NCBI GenBank assembly: GCA_013178015.1
Contig: JABLXR010000035.1
Location: 1-43,264, forward strand
Reading direction: 5' to 3'
Source of the DNA: Anaerolineae bacterium
GTDB taxonomy: Bacteria; Chloroflexota; Anaerolineae; DRVO01
Length of the DNA: 43,264 nt
Shown: piece by piece, positions 8,040 to 16,711 of the stretch
How the letters are laid out: the number at the start of each line of letters is the position of its first letter
Position numbering within the stretch: the stretch's first letter is position 1
Program-made: the position numbers and the translations under genes
Notes under the pieces: model-generated
Told to the model about the DNA's origin: nothing
The model's database searches: none
What the model saw: the letters and a program-made list of their open reading frames with translations, nothing else

Positions 8040-8328
8040 AGAGCAGCCGCCACCTGGAGGAGGACCGTCCCCCTCCGGCGTACCGTCATCCCGCCCACCC
8101 AGACACAGGGGCCGACGAAGGTTGACCGTTGCCTCTTTCGCCTGTAGGATCGTCGGCAGTGCCGCTGGGCTGTGACCCAGGCAGCACGGCTCGGTCCCAT
8201 GTGGGCGCCGGACGACCTTGGGAGCCGGTGGCACGAGCCTCTATCCCTCGGGGCTACAGGGGCAGAGCCTGATCCGTGGTTCGGTCCGTAGGTAGATCTA
8301 GTTGGCAGCAATGTAAGTGGAGGCAGGC

Positions 8329-8613
8329 ATGTTTGCTAGAGTAGGCAGGATACAAGCACGGCCGGAGCAACTGGATGCGGCGGTGAGCTATCTCGATGAA
8401 CAGATCATCGGGGGTGAACGCGGGCTCAAGAATGCCTACGCCCTGATAGACCGCCAGAGCGGCAAGCTCATGACCCTCACCCTTTGGGAGACTGCCCCCG
8501 ACCTTCAGGCCACTGCCGACTTGGCGCTGGACATTCTCCGGGAGGCCAGCCGGAGAGCCGGAGCCTCGGCCGAGCCGGTGGTCGAGACTTACGAGGTGGT
8601 ACTCACCGAGTGA
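8329..8613 (+). CDS. ABM-domain-like small protein
   Basis: The protein has 94 aa and looks like a dimeric alpha/beta-barrel (antibiotic biosynthesis monooxygenase-like) domain: MFARVGRIQARPEQLDAAVSYL, a helix, LMTLTLWET, a second helix, and VVETYEVV. Members act as small heme- or quinone-related oxygenases, or as stress proteins of unknown role. No catalytic residue can be singled out here. ATG 8329 is chosen over the in-frame GTG 8317 because GGAGG (8319-8323) is ideally spaced. It stands alone, 290 nt after asnS. Confidence 0.75.
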   Translation: MFARVGRIQARPEQLDAAVSYLDEQIIGGERGLKNAYALIDRQSGKLMTLTLWETAPDLQATADLALDILREASRRAGASAEPVVETYEVVLTE

Positions 8614-8843
8614 CGCCGCCCGGGGGTTACTGAGGCCCCTTGGCCAAGAGTGAGACGGGCGGGGCAGCGCCTACATTTCGCTGCTGTCTCGCCCCCATGG
8701 CCCAGCCGGCATGCCCACGCTGGCTCGGGCACCAACGGCCGCAGCCTCAGCGCATCAGTTGGAGCAGTCCTCGTGGGTGACTCATCAGGGGATGCTCTTG
8801 GTCACAGCTCGGACGCGATGGGACTGCTGAGGAGTCATAGAGT

Positions 8844-9380
8844 ATGCCCCGTGAGAGAGCAACGTTAGGCGGCGGGTGCTTCTGGTGTCTGGAGGCGGTG
8901 TATGAGCTGCTCAGAGGGGTGGAGAGGGTCGAGCCCGGCTACTCCGGCGGTGCCACCCCCGCTCCCACCTACGAGCAAGTGTGCACCGGCAGGACGGGCC
9001 ACGCCGAGGTAGTGCAGATCACCTTCGACCCGGACGTCATCAGTTACCAGGACCTGCTGGACGTCTTCTTCACTATCCACGACCCCACCACGCTGAACCG
9101 CCAGGGGGCGGACGTGGGCACGCAGTATCGCTCCGTGATCTTCTACCACTCCCCGGAGCAGGAGAGCGTGGCTCGAGAGACCATCGCCCATCTCACTCGC
9201 GAGGAGGTGTGGGACGCGCCCATCGTGACGGAGGTGCGGCCGTTCGAGGCTTTCTACCCGGCGGAGGAGTATCACCGGGAGTACTTCCGGAGGAACCCGG
9301 AGCAGGGTTACTGCCGGGCGGTGGTGGCCCCGAAGGTGGCCAAGTTCCGGAAGGAGCATTTGGCGCGGCTGAAGGAGTAG
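8844..9380 (+). CDS. msrA: Peptide-methionine (S)-S-oxide reductase MsrA
   Basis: The protein has 178 aa. The hallmark GCFWC (Cys12 nucleophile, Cys15) is followed by GYSGG, a conserved VCTGRTGHAEVV (Cys47), FFTIHDPTTLNRQGADVGTQYRS and EQGYCR (Cys157). It reduces methionine-S-sulfoxide in proteins using thioredoxin. Length and motif order are standard. GAGGAG lies about 10 nt before ATG 8844. The region upstream (8614-8843) has no recognised gene. Confidence 0.96.
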   Translation: MPRERATLGGGCFWCLEAVYELLRGVERVEPGYSGGATPAPTYEQVCTGRTGHAEVVQITFDPDVISYQDLLDVFFTIHDPTTLNRQGADVGTQYRSVIFYHSPEQESVARETIAHLTREEVWDAPIVTEVRPFEAFYPAEEYHREYFRRNPEQGYCRAVVAPKVAKFRKEHLARLKE

Positions 9381-9483
9381 GGGGAGCCTCACGCAAAGGC
9401 GCCGAGGGGCAGACACACAAAGAAGGAGTACGCGGCTCGGCAGCGGCCGCAGTGCCGCGGGTTCAGACCGGCGGTGCCCTGGG

Positions 9484-10068
9484 GTGAGAGATCGAGTGGG
9501 GCGTAGTAGAGCAGTGTTCCTGGACCTCCGTGGTACTCCTGGTGAGGGCGGTCGGGGAGATATCATGGACTTGGCTCTATGTCCCTTTGCCGCGGAGGCC
9601 ATCAAGCTTCTCAATGAGGCCGGACTGCTGGCCATCGTGATCACTAACCAGAGCGGGATCGCCTGGTACCGCTTCACCCACCAGGAGTGCTAGGAGCGGA
9701 TCGCCGAGGTCCGGCGGGAGCTCGGCCAGCAGGGCGCCAGACTGGATGGGTTCTGCCACTGCCTTCATTCCCGAGAGGACGGCTGCTCCTGTCGCAAGCC
9801 CGCTCCCGCCCTGGTACATGAGGCCCAGCGCGACTTCGCCCTGGACCTGGCGGAGTGCTACGTGGTGGGCGCGTGGGACATGATCCTGGCCCGCTCGATC
9901 GCATGCAGAGCGGTGTCGGTGCGAACCGACGCTGGTATGGGCTACCTCGGGGAGTACCGTCACACATGGGCAGACACCGAGCTCGACTTCGTCGCTGCCG
10001 ACGTGTTCGACGTGGCTCGTTGGATCGCGAGTGGGCGTCCGGGGTGCGCGGGGGGCCGCGCGGAGTGA
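9484..10068 (+). pseudogene. Decayed GmhB/HisB-N-like HAD phosphatase
   Basis: Read from GTG 9484, the frame gives a HAD phosphatase of the histidinol-/heptose-bisphosphatase type interrupted by an in-frame TAG at 9691-9693; the same frame continues to TGA 10066-10068. Family landmarks remain: RAVFLD, VITNQSGIA, a DGFCHC...EDGCSCRKP zinc-loop stretch and YVVG. But the DxD motif reads FLDLRGT instead of FLDRDGT, and the later VGD is VGA. Two catalytic losses plus a stop on a colinear frame argue for a pseudogene rather than a sequencing slip. No RBS-supported restart is seen after the stop. Confidence 0.8.
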
Positions 10069-10100
10069 GGCTGCGAGCACACGCGCGGCCGGCCGCACGG

Positions 10101-10211
10101 GCTAAAGCCGGGTGCTAGAGATGCGAAGCCGGCCCTTCGGCCGGCTGGGGAGATCTCTCAGCCCGCCGGAGGGCGGGCTTCGCCTAGGTAGCCGGGGGGT
10201 TCAGCCCCCGG
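10101..10211. repeat. Triple-hairpin intergenic element, copy 1
   Basis: Three consecutive hairpins occur: AGCCGGCC-CTTC-GGCCGGCT (10127-10146), AGCCCGCC-GGAG-GGCGGGCT (10160-10179) and CCGGGGG-GTTCAG-CCCCCGG (10192-10211), preceded by GCTAAAGCCGGG. The order GCTRAAGCCG, GAAGCC, GGCTTCGCCT, TAGCC, GGTTCA recurs at 16723-16835, so this is a repeated element rather than three chance terminators. Confidence 0.75.
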
Positions 10212-10362
10212 TGCACCTGGCCCGCTGCGTCCGTGCCCGGCGCATCCGCGGCCCCTGTTACGTTCACGGCCGCCCCCCTCCCGCTCCCCCACTTGACACC
10301 ACCGCCCCATCCCCTAACGTACACGCACACCCGCCGCACCGCTTCGCCTGAGAGGGACCACC

Positions 10363-13053
10363 ATGAGACTAGCCTGCCTCCGACCCGCCTTCACCTTCAT
10401 CGTCCTGATCACCGCCCTGGCACTCCTTAGCTCTTGCGCCTCCGCGCCGGCTACACCCATCCCCACACCGACCACCTCACCCACGGACACGCCCACAACG
10501 GCGCCTACCACGCCGCCTTCCCCCACCGACACACCCGTCCCCACGGCCACGGCGCCCCCCACTGAGCCCGCCCCGGAACAAGAGGCGCCGCGCGTGTCCT
10601 TCGCCTCCTTCTATGAGCGTCCGGTCCAGACCACCCCAGCCATGCAGCACGAGCCCATCGCCCCCGACCTGAGCAACGTCACCGTCCCCTTCGTCCTCTC
10701 GCCGGCCCAGCGGGAGCGCCTCGCCGCGGATGGCTTCGTGGTCAGCCCGGGGACGGAGAAGGAGTTCTTCACCGTCTACGAGCGGGCTCGCTACGACAAC
10801 CAGCCTATCTTCGTCACCAGCGACTCCCTCCTGCACGTCTACCACCTCCTCTTCGACAAAGTCCTCCGTACCGCCGAGGTTCGCTACTTCATCCCCCTCC
10901 TGCGCGACCTCAACGCCGCTCTCCTGGCCCAGGCAGACGCCCAGTACCAGGCCCTACAGCACACCAGCTGGGAGGACGCTGCCCGTCGCACCGTCGCCTT
11001 CGTGGCGGTGGGCTCACGCCTGCTGGACCCCGACGTAGCCGTGCCCGACTACGCCGCCGACCTGGTCCAGGCCGAGGTCAGCCTGGTCATGGACTCCGCC
11101 GGCATATTGCCCTCACCCCTCTTCCCTGGCCTGGAGTACGGCGAGGACTACACCCAGTACATCCCCCGCGGCCACTACACCAAGTTCGAGGAGTTGGAGG
11201 CCTACTTCCGCTCCATGATGTGGTACGGCCGCATGACCTTCCGGCTGGAAACGGAGGACCCGGAGGTGGGGCGGGCGGAGACGCGCTCGGCCCTGCTTCT
11301 GGTGCGGGCCCTGCGCTCCGCCCAGGTCAACGGTCGGCCCGCTCTGGACGCCTGGGCCGACCTGTACGACCCTACCGCCTTCTTCGTCGGCCGCAGCGAC
11401 GACCTTACCGTGACCCAGTACATCGCAGTGATGGACGCCGTCCACGGCCCCGACCCGTCCCTGGAAGCCGTCGCCGACGATGCCCTCCTGGACCGGTTCA
11501 TCGCCGAGGCGGGCAAGCTGCCCCCACCCCGCGTCCTGGGCATGATCATCTTCGAGACCGACGACGTGGAGCAGCAGACCAAGGGCATGCGCTTGATGGG
11601 GCAGCGGTTTGTGCCCGATGCCTACATCATCCGCCAGCTCATCTACCGCAACGTAGGCACCAGCACTGAGCGCCGCGGCCTTCCCAAGGGGCTGGACATC
11701 CCGGCCGCCATGGGCTCCGAGCGGGCCTACCAGCACCTGGAGCAGATGGGCGAGACCAGCTACCTCAACTATGCTGAACAGATGGCCAAGATGCGCGCCT
11801 GGATCGCGGGGCTGACGGTGGAAGAGTGGACGGAGACCCTCTACAACTCCTGGCTCTATTCCTTCCTGCCCCTCCTCCGGCCCACCGTGGACGAGCCTGG
11901 CTACCCCGCTTTCATGCGCTCGCTCGCCTGGGCGGACAAGCAGCTCAACACCGTCCTGGGCAGCTGGGCCGAGCTCAAGCACGACACCATCCTCTACGCC
12001 AAGCAAGCTTACGCCGAGCTGGGCGCCGGACCCATGCCTCCCGAGCCGGTGCCGCCCAAGGGCTACGTCGAGCCCGTCCCCCAGTTCTACGCCCGGCTGG
12101 CCGCCCTCACCGCCATGACCCGCGAGGGCCTGAGCCAGCGCGGCATGCTGGACGAGCGCGACGGCGACAGCCTGCAGCGGCTGGAAGAGCTGGCCGTCGC
12201 CTTCCAGACCATGGCGGAGAAGGAGCTTCGGGGCGAGCCCCTCACCGAGGAGGAGTACCGGCGCATCCGCTTCTACGGCGGGGAGCTGGAGCATCTCACC
12301 ATGGCCGCCGCCGACACGGAGGGGGAGGATGGCGGCCGGACCTACATGGAGGAGCAGCCCCAGGCGGCCGTCATCGCGGATGTGGCTACCGACCCCTGGC
12401 CGGTGCCCCGAGTGCTGGAGGTGGGGGTGGGCCGCATCAACGTGATCTACGCCGTGGTGCCGGTGGTGGAGGACGACGGCACGCTCTACCTCCAGGTGGC
12501 CAAAGGCGGCGTCTTCTCCTACTACGAGTTCCCTTGGCCCCAGGACGATCGGCTCACCGACGAGAAGTGGCGGGCCATGCTGGACGAGGGCCAGGCGCCG
12601 CCCCTGCAGGAGTGGATGGGCAGCTTCATGGAGGAAGAGGGAGAGAACAGCGACCTCACCTCCGCCATCCACGCCTGGCATCAGGCGCTCACCAGCGCCT
12701 ACTGGCACGTCTACGCCGAAGGTGCCGCCTACCTGGCGCAGGGCGACGCCCTGGATCAGCTCCGGGCCGCTCTGGAGCCGCTGCAGGCGGAGGGGCACAT
12801 GGTGGGTCATCAGTTGGTGAGCAGTGGCTTTCGCTCCTTCGACCGCCAGGCCGATGACCTGGCCCTGGTCACCGTGCGCGAGGTGTGGCAGGATGAGCTG
12901 TACCAGGTGGGCGAGTACCCCGGGGATGCGGTAGGTGAGCCTCTGGCGGAGCGCGGCCCTTACACCCTGGACGTCACTTACACCCTGAAGAGGGACGAGG
13001 GCGCCTGGAAAGTCATCCGCGCCGTCTACGCCAACGAGCCACCGGCATGGTAG
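10363..13053 (+). CDS. DUF3160 domain lipoprotein
   Basis: The protein has 896 aa. It begins with a lipoprotein signal (hydrophobic 9-22, LLSSC lipobox with Cys25), then a Pro/Thr-rich linker (residues 30-72), then a long DUF3160 region (about 90-760) recognisable from FVLSPAQRERLAADGFVV, YDNQPIFVTSDSLLHVYH and FLPLLRPT. DUF3160 proteins are extracellular and of unknown function, common in Chloroflexota and some archaea. The C-terminal region (about 760-896) is a separate alpha/beta segment ending in a beta-rich DVTYTLKRDEGAWKVI. ATG 10363 follows GAGAGG. It is a single-gene unit closed by the hairpin at 13073-13097. Confidence 0.9.
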   Translation: MRLACLRPAFTFIVLITALALLSSCASAPATPIPTPTTSPTDTPTTAPTTPPSPTDTPVPTATAPPTEPAPEQEAPRVSFASFYERPVQTTPAMQHEPIAPDLSNVTVPFVLSPAQRERLAADGFVVSPGTEKEFFTVYERARYDNQPIFVTSDSLLHVYHLLFDKVLRTAEVRYFIPLLRDLNAALLAQADAQYQALQHTSWEDAARRTVAFVAVGSRLLDPDVAVPDYAADLVQAEVSLVMDSAGILPSPLFPGLEYGEDYTQYIPRGHYTKFEELEAYFRSMMWYGRMTFRLETEDPEVGRAETRSALLLVRALRSAQVNGRPALDAWADLYDPTAFFVGRSDDLTVTQYIAVMDAVHGPDPSLEAVADDALLDRFIAEAGKLPPPRVLGMIIFETDDVEQQTKGMRLMGQRFVPDAYIIRQLIYRNVGTSTERRGLPKGLDIPAAMGSERAYQHLEQMGETSYLNYAEQMAKMRAWIAGLTVEEWTETLYNSWLYSFLPLLRPTVDEPGYPAFMRSLAWADKQLNTVLGSWAELKHDTILYAKQAYAELGAGPMPPEPVPPKGYVEPVPQFYARLAALTAMTREGLSQRGMLDERDGDSLQRLEELAVAFQTMAEKELRGEPLTEEEYRRIRFYGGELEHLTMAAADTEGEDGGRTYMEEQPQAAVIADVATDPWPVPRVLEVGVGRINVIYAVVPVVEDDGTLYLQVAKGGVFSYYEFPWPQDDRLTDEKWRAMLDEGQAPPLQEWMGSFMEEEGENSDLTSAIHAWHQALTSAYWHVYAEGAAYLAQGDALDQLRAALEPLQAEGHMVGHQLVSSGFRSFDRQADDLALVTVREVWQDELYQVGEYPGDAVGEPLAERGPYTLDVTYTLKRDEGAWKVIRAVYANEPPAW

Positions 13054-13072
13054 GGAAGAGCTAGACCCCCAT

Positions 13073-13097
13073 CCCCCTTCCCTGCAAAGGAAGGGGG
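13073..13097. terminator. Hairpin after the DUF3160 gene
   Basis: CCCCCTTCC and GGAAGGGGG pair perfectly around a 7-nt loop, 20 nt after the stop codon. No T run follows. A second looser hairpin (CTCCCCTCTCC ... GGAGAAGG) follows directly. Confidence 0.6.
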
Positions 13098-13220
13098 AAG
13101 CTGGGCTCCCCTCTCCCACAAGGAGAAGGGCCGGGAGTGAGGGCCCATCGGCCGGCGTGCCGTCCCCTTGCCCGATCGTGTATCATGCCGGGGCGATTCT
13201 GGTATTAGCGGGGAGAGAGC

Positions 13221-14453
13221 ATGTCAGAGGGAGAGCAGGCAGGCTCTCGGGCCAGGCCCCTGGCCGGGAAAGTGGCGGTGATAACAGGGGCGGGAAGGGG
13301 CATCGGTCGTGCCCTGGCGGCCGAACTGAACCGGCTGGGGGCGACGGTGGTCCGGGCCGACATCTCGACGGACGCGGACGACGAGAGTCGCGCCGATTCT
13401 GTCTTCGTGCTCGCGGACGTGTCCGACCCCCAGGAGGTGGATGAACTGCGTCGCCAGACGCTGGAGCGCTTCGGCCCGCCTGACGTCCTGGTGAACGGGG
13501 CCATGATCTCGCCCGTGGGCTCAGTGGTGGAGACCGATCCGGACACCTGGGATCGGGTCCTGGCCGTCAACCTCAGGGGCGCCTTCCTCACCTGCCGCGC
13601 CTTTCTCCCTGACATGCTGGAGCGGGGATCGGGCACCATCGTGAACATGGTGTCCACCGACGCCATGCCATTCCTCTCCGCCTACATCGCCTCCAAGCAG
13701 GGGCTAGTGGGGTTCAGCCAGTCCCTGGCGGCGGAGGTGGGCGAGCGAGGGATACGGGTGATCGCCTTCGCCCCCGGCCTGGTGGACACTCCCGGCCTTC
13801 GGGACGTGGCCCGGGACCTTGCTCCTCGGCTGGGCATGTCCTGCGACGAGTTCATGGCCATGGCCATTCCGACCGCGCGCGCCGCTTGGGCCGGGGTCCA
13901 GCTCCTGCTACGTTTCGCCGACGAATACCACGGCGAGACGGTAGATGGCTACACCATCCTGGACCGGGCCGAGGCCACCGAAGAAGAGACTCCACCTCCA
14001 CCTGAGCCCACGGCCGCGCCGCCGGACTCCAAGACCAGGGAGGAGTACCTGCGCGAGGCCCAGCGTCTCACCGCCCGCCTCCAGGCCATCATAGATCAAA
14101 CGGCAGCGGAGCTGAGGCGACTGCCGGTGTTCGTGCGTCCCCTGGCGCGGCGGGGCTTTCGCCGCAAGACGGGGCAGGACATGGAGCGCTGGTCGCGCAC
14201 CCTGTCCGACCTGCAAGGCCACCTGCGCCAGATGGACCGCCTGGACTCGGTGGTGGTGGCTGCCTTCCGAGCCGAGCACCCGGAGGTGGAGGAGCTGCTG
14301 AAGGGCTTGCTGCGCTACTACCGCGAGGCCCCTGGCGAGTTCGCTCGCTTCACCCGGGACGAGTCGGCCGTCCGCTACGTCACCGAACTGAACGCGGAAA
14401 GGGAGCAGGTGGTGCGCTCCCTCATCAACACCCTGGCGCGAATCCAGGACTGA
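13221..14453 (+). CDS. SDR oxidoreductase with unusual C-terminal extension
   Basis: The protein has 410 aa, against about 250 for classical SDRs. Residues 15-250 are a Rossmann SDR: VITGAGRGIGRAL for NAD(P) binding, Ser145, and Tyr155-x-x-x-Lys159 (SAYIASK). The usual NNAG reads VNGAM. After residue 250 comes an acidic, Pro-rich hinge, then about 140 residues of mostly helical, charged sequence with coiled-coil character (for example EYLREAQRLTARLQAI), with no recognised family. Substrate is unknown. ATG 13221 follows GGGGAGAG, and TATCAT at 13181-13186 may be its -10 box. The stop TGA is immediately followed by the GTG of the next gene, implying co-translation. Confidence 0.88.
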   Translation: MSEGEQAGSRARPLAGKVAVITGAGRGIGRALAAELNRLGATVVRADISTDADDESRADSVFVLADVSDPQEVDELRRQTLERFGPPDVLVNGAMISPVGSVVETDPDTWDRVLAVNLRGAFLTCRAFLPDMLERGSGTIVNMVSTDAMPFLSAYIASKQGLVGFSQSLAAEVGERGIRVIAFAPGLVDTPGLRDVARDLAPRLGMSCDEFMAMAIPTARAAWAGVQLLLRFADEYHGETVDGYTILDRAEATEEETPPPPEPTAAPPDSKTREEYLREAQRLTARLQAIIDQTAAELRRLPVFVRPLARRGFRRKTGQDMERWSRTLSDLQGHLRQMDRLDSVVVAAFRAEHPEVEELLKGLLRYYREAPGEFARFTRDESAVRYVTELNAEREQVVRSLINTLARIQD

Positions 14454-14795
14454 GTGGCGCCGGTGGGCGACGTCTCCGAGGGGGAGTGGCAATTCGTGAG
14501 CGAGGAGGTCCGGCCCGACCCGGACAGCATCGCCCTGGGTAGGATGGCCCTGGGCGAGCCGGGACTGCCCTGCCGGTTTCGGTGGCGCGACCACATCTAC
14601 ACCGTGGCCGAGGTGGTGGCTTCCTGGAAAAGCACCGCCAGGGAAGGAGGGCGTCCCGCCGGCGACGCCTACGTGCGGCGGCACTGGTTGGACGTGCGCA
14701 CCACCTCCGGCGAGCGAATGGTGCTCTATTGCGAGAGGCAATCTCGGGGTGCGCGTCGCTCCCGCTGGTGGCTATACCGCATCTGCCGGGTGTAG
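14454..14795 (+). CDS. DUF6504-like small protein
   Basis: The protein has 113 aa. The core FRWRDHIYTVAEVVASWKS ... AYVRRHWLDVRTTSGERMVLYCER ... RWWLYRI resembles DUF6504, a small beta-rich protein of unknown function often found near DNA-repair polymerase genes in other bacteria. The start is GTG 14454, directly abutting the SDR stop (TGAGTG), with AGGA about 6 nt upstream. GTG 14463 is an alternative. The pairing with the extended SDR suggests shared expression, not a known shared role. Confidence 0.7.
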   Translation: MAPVGDVSEGEWQFVSEEVRPDPDSIALGRMALGEPGLPCRFRWRDHIYTVAEVVASWKSTAREGGRPAGDAYVRRHWLDVRTTSGERMVLYCERQSRGARRSRWWLYRICRV

Positions 14796-14817
14796 GGGCA
14801 GGCCACTGCGCCTTCCC

Positions 14818-14841
14818 AGGGCGGACGCGGTGGTCCGCCCT
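14818..14841. terminator. Bidirectional hairpin between convergent genes
   Basis: AGGGCGGAC and GTCCGCCCT pair perfectly (9 bp) around GCGGTG, 22 nt after the DUF6504-like gene. The last base coincides with the stop codon of the convergent PA14 gene (TAA, 14841-14843 on the minus strand). It could end both transcripts. Confidence 0.65.
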
Positions 14842-15857
14842 TACTGCGTCGGCGTTCCCAGGATGCTGCCCCACTCCACGATAGCGCGGGCCTCTCCGGT
14901 GGCCTCGAAGTACTCGACCCGGACCTGGTGCCGGCCCTGGCTCAGGTGCACCATCACCTCATGGGTGCTGCTGCCGGGGTGCCACTCGTCCACCAGCAGT
15001 TCGTCGTCCACCCACAGCCTGACGCCATCATCCACCCGCAGAGTGAAGCGATACTGCCCCTCGTCTAGGTCCAGCTCCCGCGTCCAGCGGACGCTGAAGT
15101 TATCCACGCCCACCCCTGGAAGCGGATAGCCCTGCCCCCAGTCGAAGTTGATGCTGGGGTCGTCGCGGACTGCCGCCGGCGTGCCGCTGAGCTCGGTGTT
15201 GTTGAAGTACTCCCCCTTCCAGCCCAGGAACACCGAGGGCGTGGCCACCGGCGTGGGGGTGACGGTGGCAGTGGCAGTGGCCGTAGCGGTGGGTGTGGGC
15301 ATGGGCGTGAACGTGGGAGTGGGCGGCGGCGTCTCCGTGGGTGTTGCCGTGGGGCCCACCTGGGAGGGCGTAGGCTGCGGCGCCGCCGTGCCGGCGGGCA
15401 CGGTGGGGCCGAGCGATCCCGGAGTCAGATCGAAGGGCACCCTGACCTCCAGATTCCCGGAGCGGGCCAGGAGTTCGGTGCCGGGGCCGGAGGGGTAGTC
15501 GTTGTGCCAGGCTACGTCCCGGCGGAAGGAGCCTGTCGAGTCGGCCAGGAGACGGCCCAGCCAGTAGTCGGCGCTGCTTCGGTCCGACGTGAGCGATAGG
15601 GACACAGCGGCGTCGGAAGGCCAGCCCTCACCCACGATGGTGAACCCCCCGGCGCTATGTCCCTCGAGGCGCACCGAGGGAGCGCTCGGACGCTGCTCTC
15701 TGGTGGGGGCCGGCTGCCCGTCCCGGCCTCCTCGCAGCAGGCGCGCGGCCAGAAACGTGCCCACCACGAACGCCACCGCCGCGATCAGGCCCACCGCCAG
15801 TATCCAGGTACGGCCGCTGTCGTTCTCTGAGTATGTGTCCATGCTGCTTTTGCTCAT
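14841..15857 (-). CDS. Membrane-anchored PA14-domain surface protein
   Basis: The protein has about 338 aa. A short cytoplasmic N-terminus is followed by one transmembrane segment (about residues 12-36), a beta-rich domain (50-145), a Thr/Pro/Ala linker (about 150-198) and a C-terminal PA14-like domain: GWKGEYFNNTELSGTPAAVRDDPSINFDWG, VRWTRELDLDEGQYRFTLRVDDGVRLWVDDELLVDEW. PA14 domains bind carbohydrate. The protein would be exposed on the outside, tethered by its N-terminus. The start is uncertain: ATG 15857, ATG 15842 and GTG 15875 all lack a clear RBS. It converges with the DUF6504-like gene. Confidence 0.82.
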   Translation of the reverse strand: MSKSSMDTYSENDSGRTWILAVGLIAAVAFVVGTFLAARLLRGGRDGQPAPTREQRPSAPSVRLEGHSAGGFTIVGEGWPSDAAVSLSLTSDRSSADYWLGRLLADSTGSFRRDVAWHNDYPSGPGTELLARSGNLEVRVPFDLTPGSLGPTVPAGTAAPQPTPSQVGPTATPTETPPPTPTFTPMPTPTATATATATVTPTPVATPSVFLGWKGEYFNNTELSGTPAAVRDDPSINFDWGQGYPLPGVGVDNFSVRWTRELDLDEGQYRFTLRVDDGVRLWVDDELLVDEWHPGSSTHEVMVHLSQGRHQVRVEYFEATGEARAIVEWGSILGTPTQ

Positions 15858-16309
15858 CAGGCCAGAAGCTCGCACTCGCTCGCGCAGGCTCGGGCGGTGG
15901 GGGCGACGTGCCCGCCTTCCCGATCACCGACCGCCCCTGGCGAGAGAGGCAAGCTGCTCCTCCTCTCCTCGCCTATGACGACGCTCCTGGATCCAGCCCA
16001 GTTCCCCACCGTCGTCGCTAGGCATCGGCGTACGCATAACATAACACCGGACGATGCTTCACGCATCATCGGCTAGAGCCGGGGGCCGAGTCGGGCTCGG
16101 CGCTGGGCCGCTCGTGGCGCGCCGTTCGGCCTGCTGGTCGCCTCGGGCCCGCCGGTGCAGCCGACCGCTCCCCATCGGTGGTGTCGGGTCGGATGGCCTC
16201 TGCTACAATCCCCTCTGCAGCGGGAACGGCCGTGCTGCTACACTCGCCCAAGGAGGGCCCATGCCACACTGCGCGATCGCGCCTGGTGGCTCGTGCTGGA
16301 GGCACCGCC
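15858..16309 (+). other. Intergenic region with candidate promoters and a leader ORF
   Basis: Extended -10-like TGCTACAAT (16201-16209) and TGCTACACT (16236-16244) precede a 20-codon ORF at 16261-16323. Apart from this the region holds only GC-rich, low-information frames. Confidence 0.4.
16204..16209 (+). promoter_or_regulatory. Candidate extended -10 box (TGCTACAAT)
   Basis: TACAAT with the TGN extension lies 52 nt upstream of the leader ORF at 16261. No -35 is evident, which is tolerated for extended -10 promoters. Confidence 0.35.
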
Positions 16310-16323
16310 ATGCCTCCCCCTGA
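16261..16323 (+). CDS. 20-codon leader ORF overlapping the next gene
   Basis: ATG 16261 is preceded by AAGGAGGG (16250-16257), the strongest Shine-Dalgarno in this stretch. The product starts MPHCAIAPGG and ends HRHASP. Its TGA (16321-16323) lies 14 nt inside the following gene in another frame. It may couple translation of the downstream gene or act as a leader peptide. Its small size makes it uncertain. Confidence 0.35.
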   Translation: MPHCAIAPGGSCWRHRHASP

Positions 16324-16711
16324 ATCGCCATCCGGCCCCTGGGGGCGCTGGGAGGTGCGGGGCGAATGCTGGGACCTGGCCGATCTGGCCGCCTTCGCTG
16401 CCGTCCGCGATCTCCTGGACCGGGCGGAGCTCATCCCTGACGTAGTCGCTATTGGCGTCTCCTCAGAAGGCAGGAAGCTCATCGTCCGAGCCTGGTCCGC
16501 TTCCCTCTCGGCCGAGATCAGGCGTGCGCTCGACGAGGTCCAGGCGGCTCATCCCGACGTGGTGTTCCTCGGCCTCCGAGCCACGTGGGAGCCGGGGGCG
16601 GGCCCGGCCGAGGAAGAGGGTACCGCGCTCTTCCTCCGGCCACGCCAGTGCGACCGCTCCCGATCCACCGCTGAGAGTGCAAGACCTCACGATCAGGGCG
16701 GAGAGCCTTGA
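16310..16711 (+). CDS. Hypothetical protein, 133 aa
   Basis: ATG 16310 has GGAGG ending 7 nt upstream, inside the leader ORF 16261-16323. The product has a compact alpha/beta core: WEVRGECWDLADLAAFAAVRDLLD, LIPDVVAIGVSSEGRKLIVRAW, a helix, and DVVFLGLRATWEP, followed by a disordered acidic then basic tail. No family is recognised. The core has amphipathic helices and strands, so this is probably a real protein and not a chance frame. A triple-hairpin repeat begins 12 nt after its stop. Confidence 0.55.
   Translation: MPPPESPSGPWGRWEVRGECWDLADLAAFAAVRDLLDRAELIPDVVAIGVSSEGRKLIVRAWSASLSAEIRRALDEVQAAHPDVVFLGLRATWEPGAGPAEEEGTALFLRPRQCDRSRSTAESARPHDQGGEP

Noticed and set aside
6951-8234. 427-codon frame antisense to asnS
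   Set aside because: Shadow of asnS; no domain resemblance.
11113-13119. 668-codon frame antisense to the DUF3160 gene
   Set aside because: It is a shadow of the strong coding frame on the plus strand, with Gly/Val/His-rich low-information sequence.
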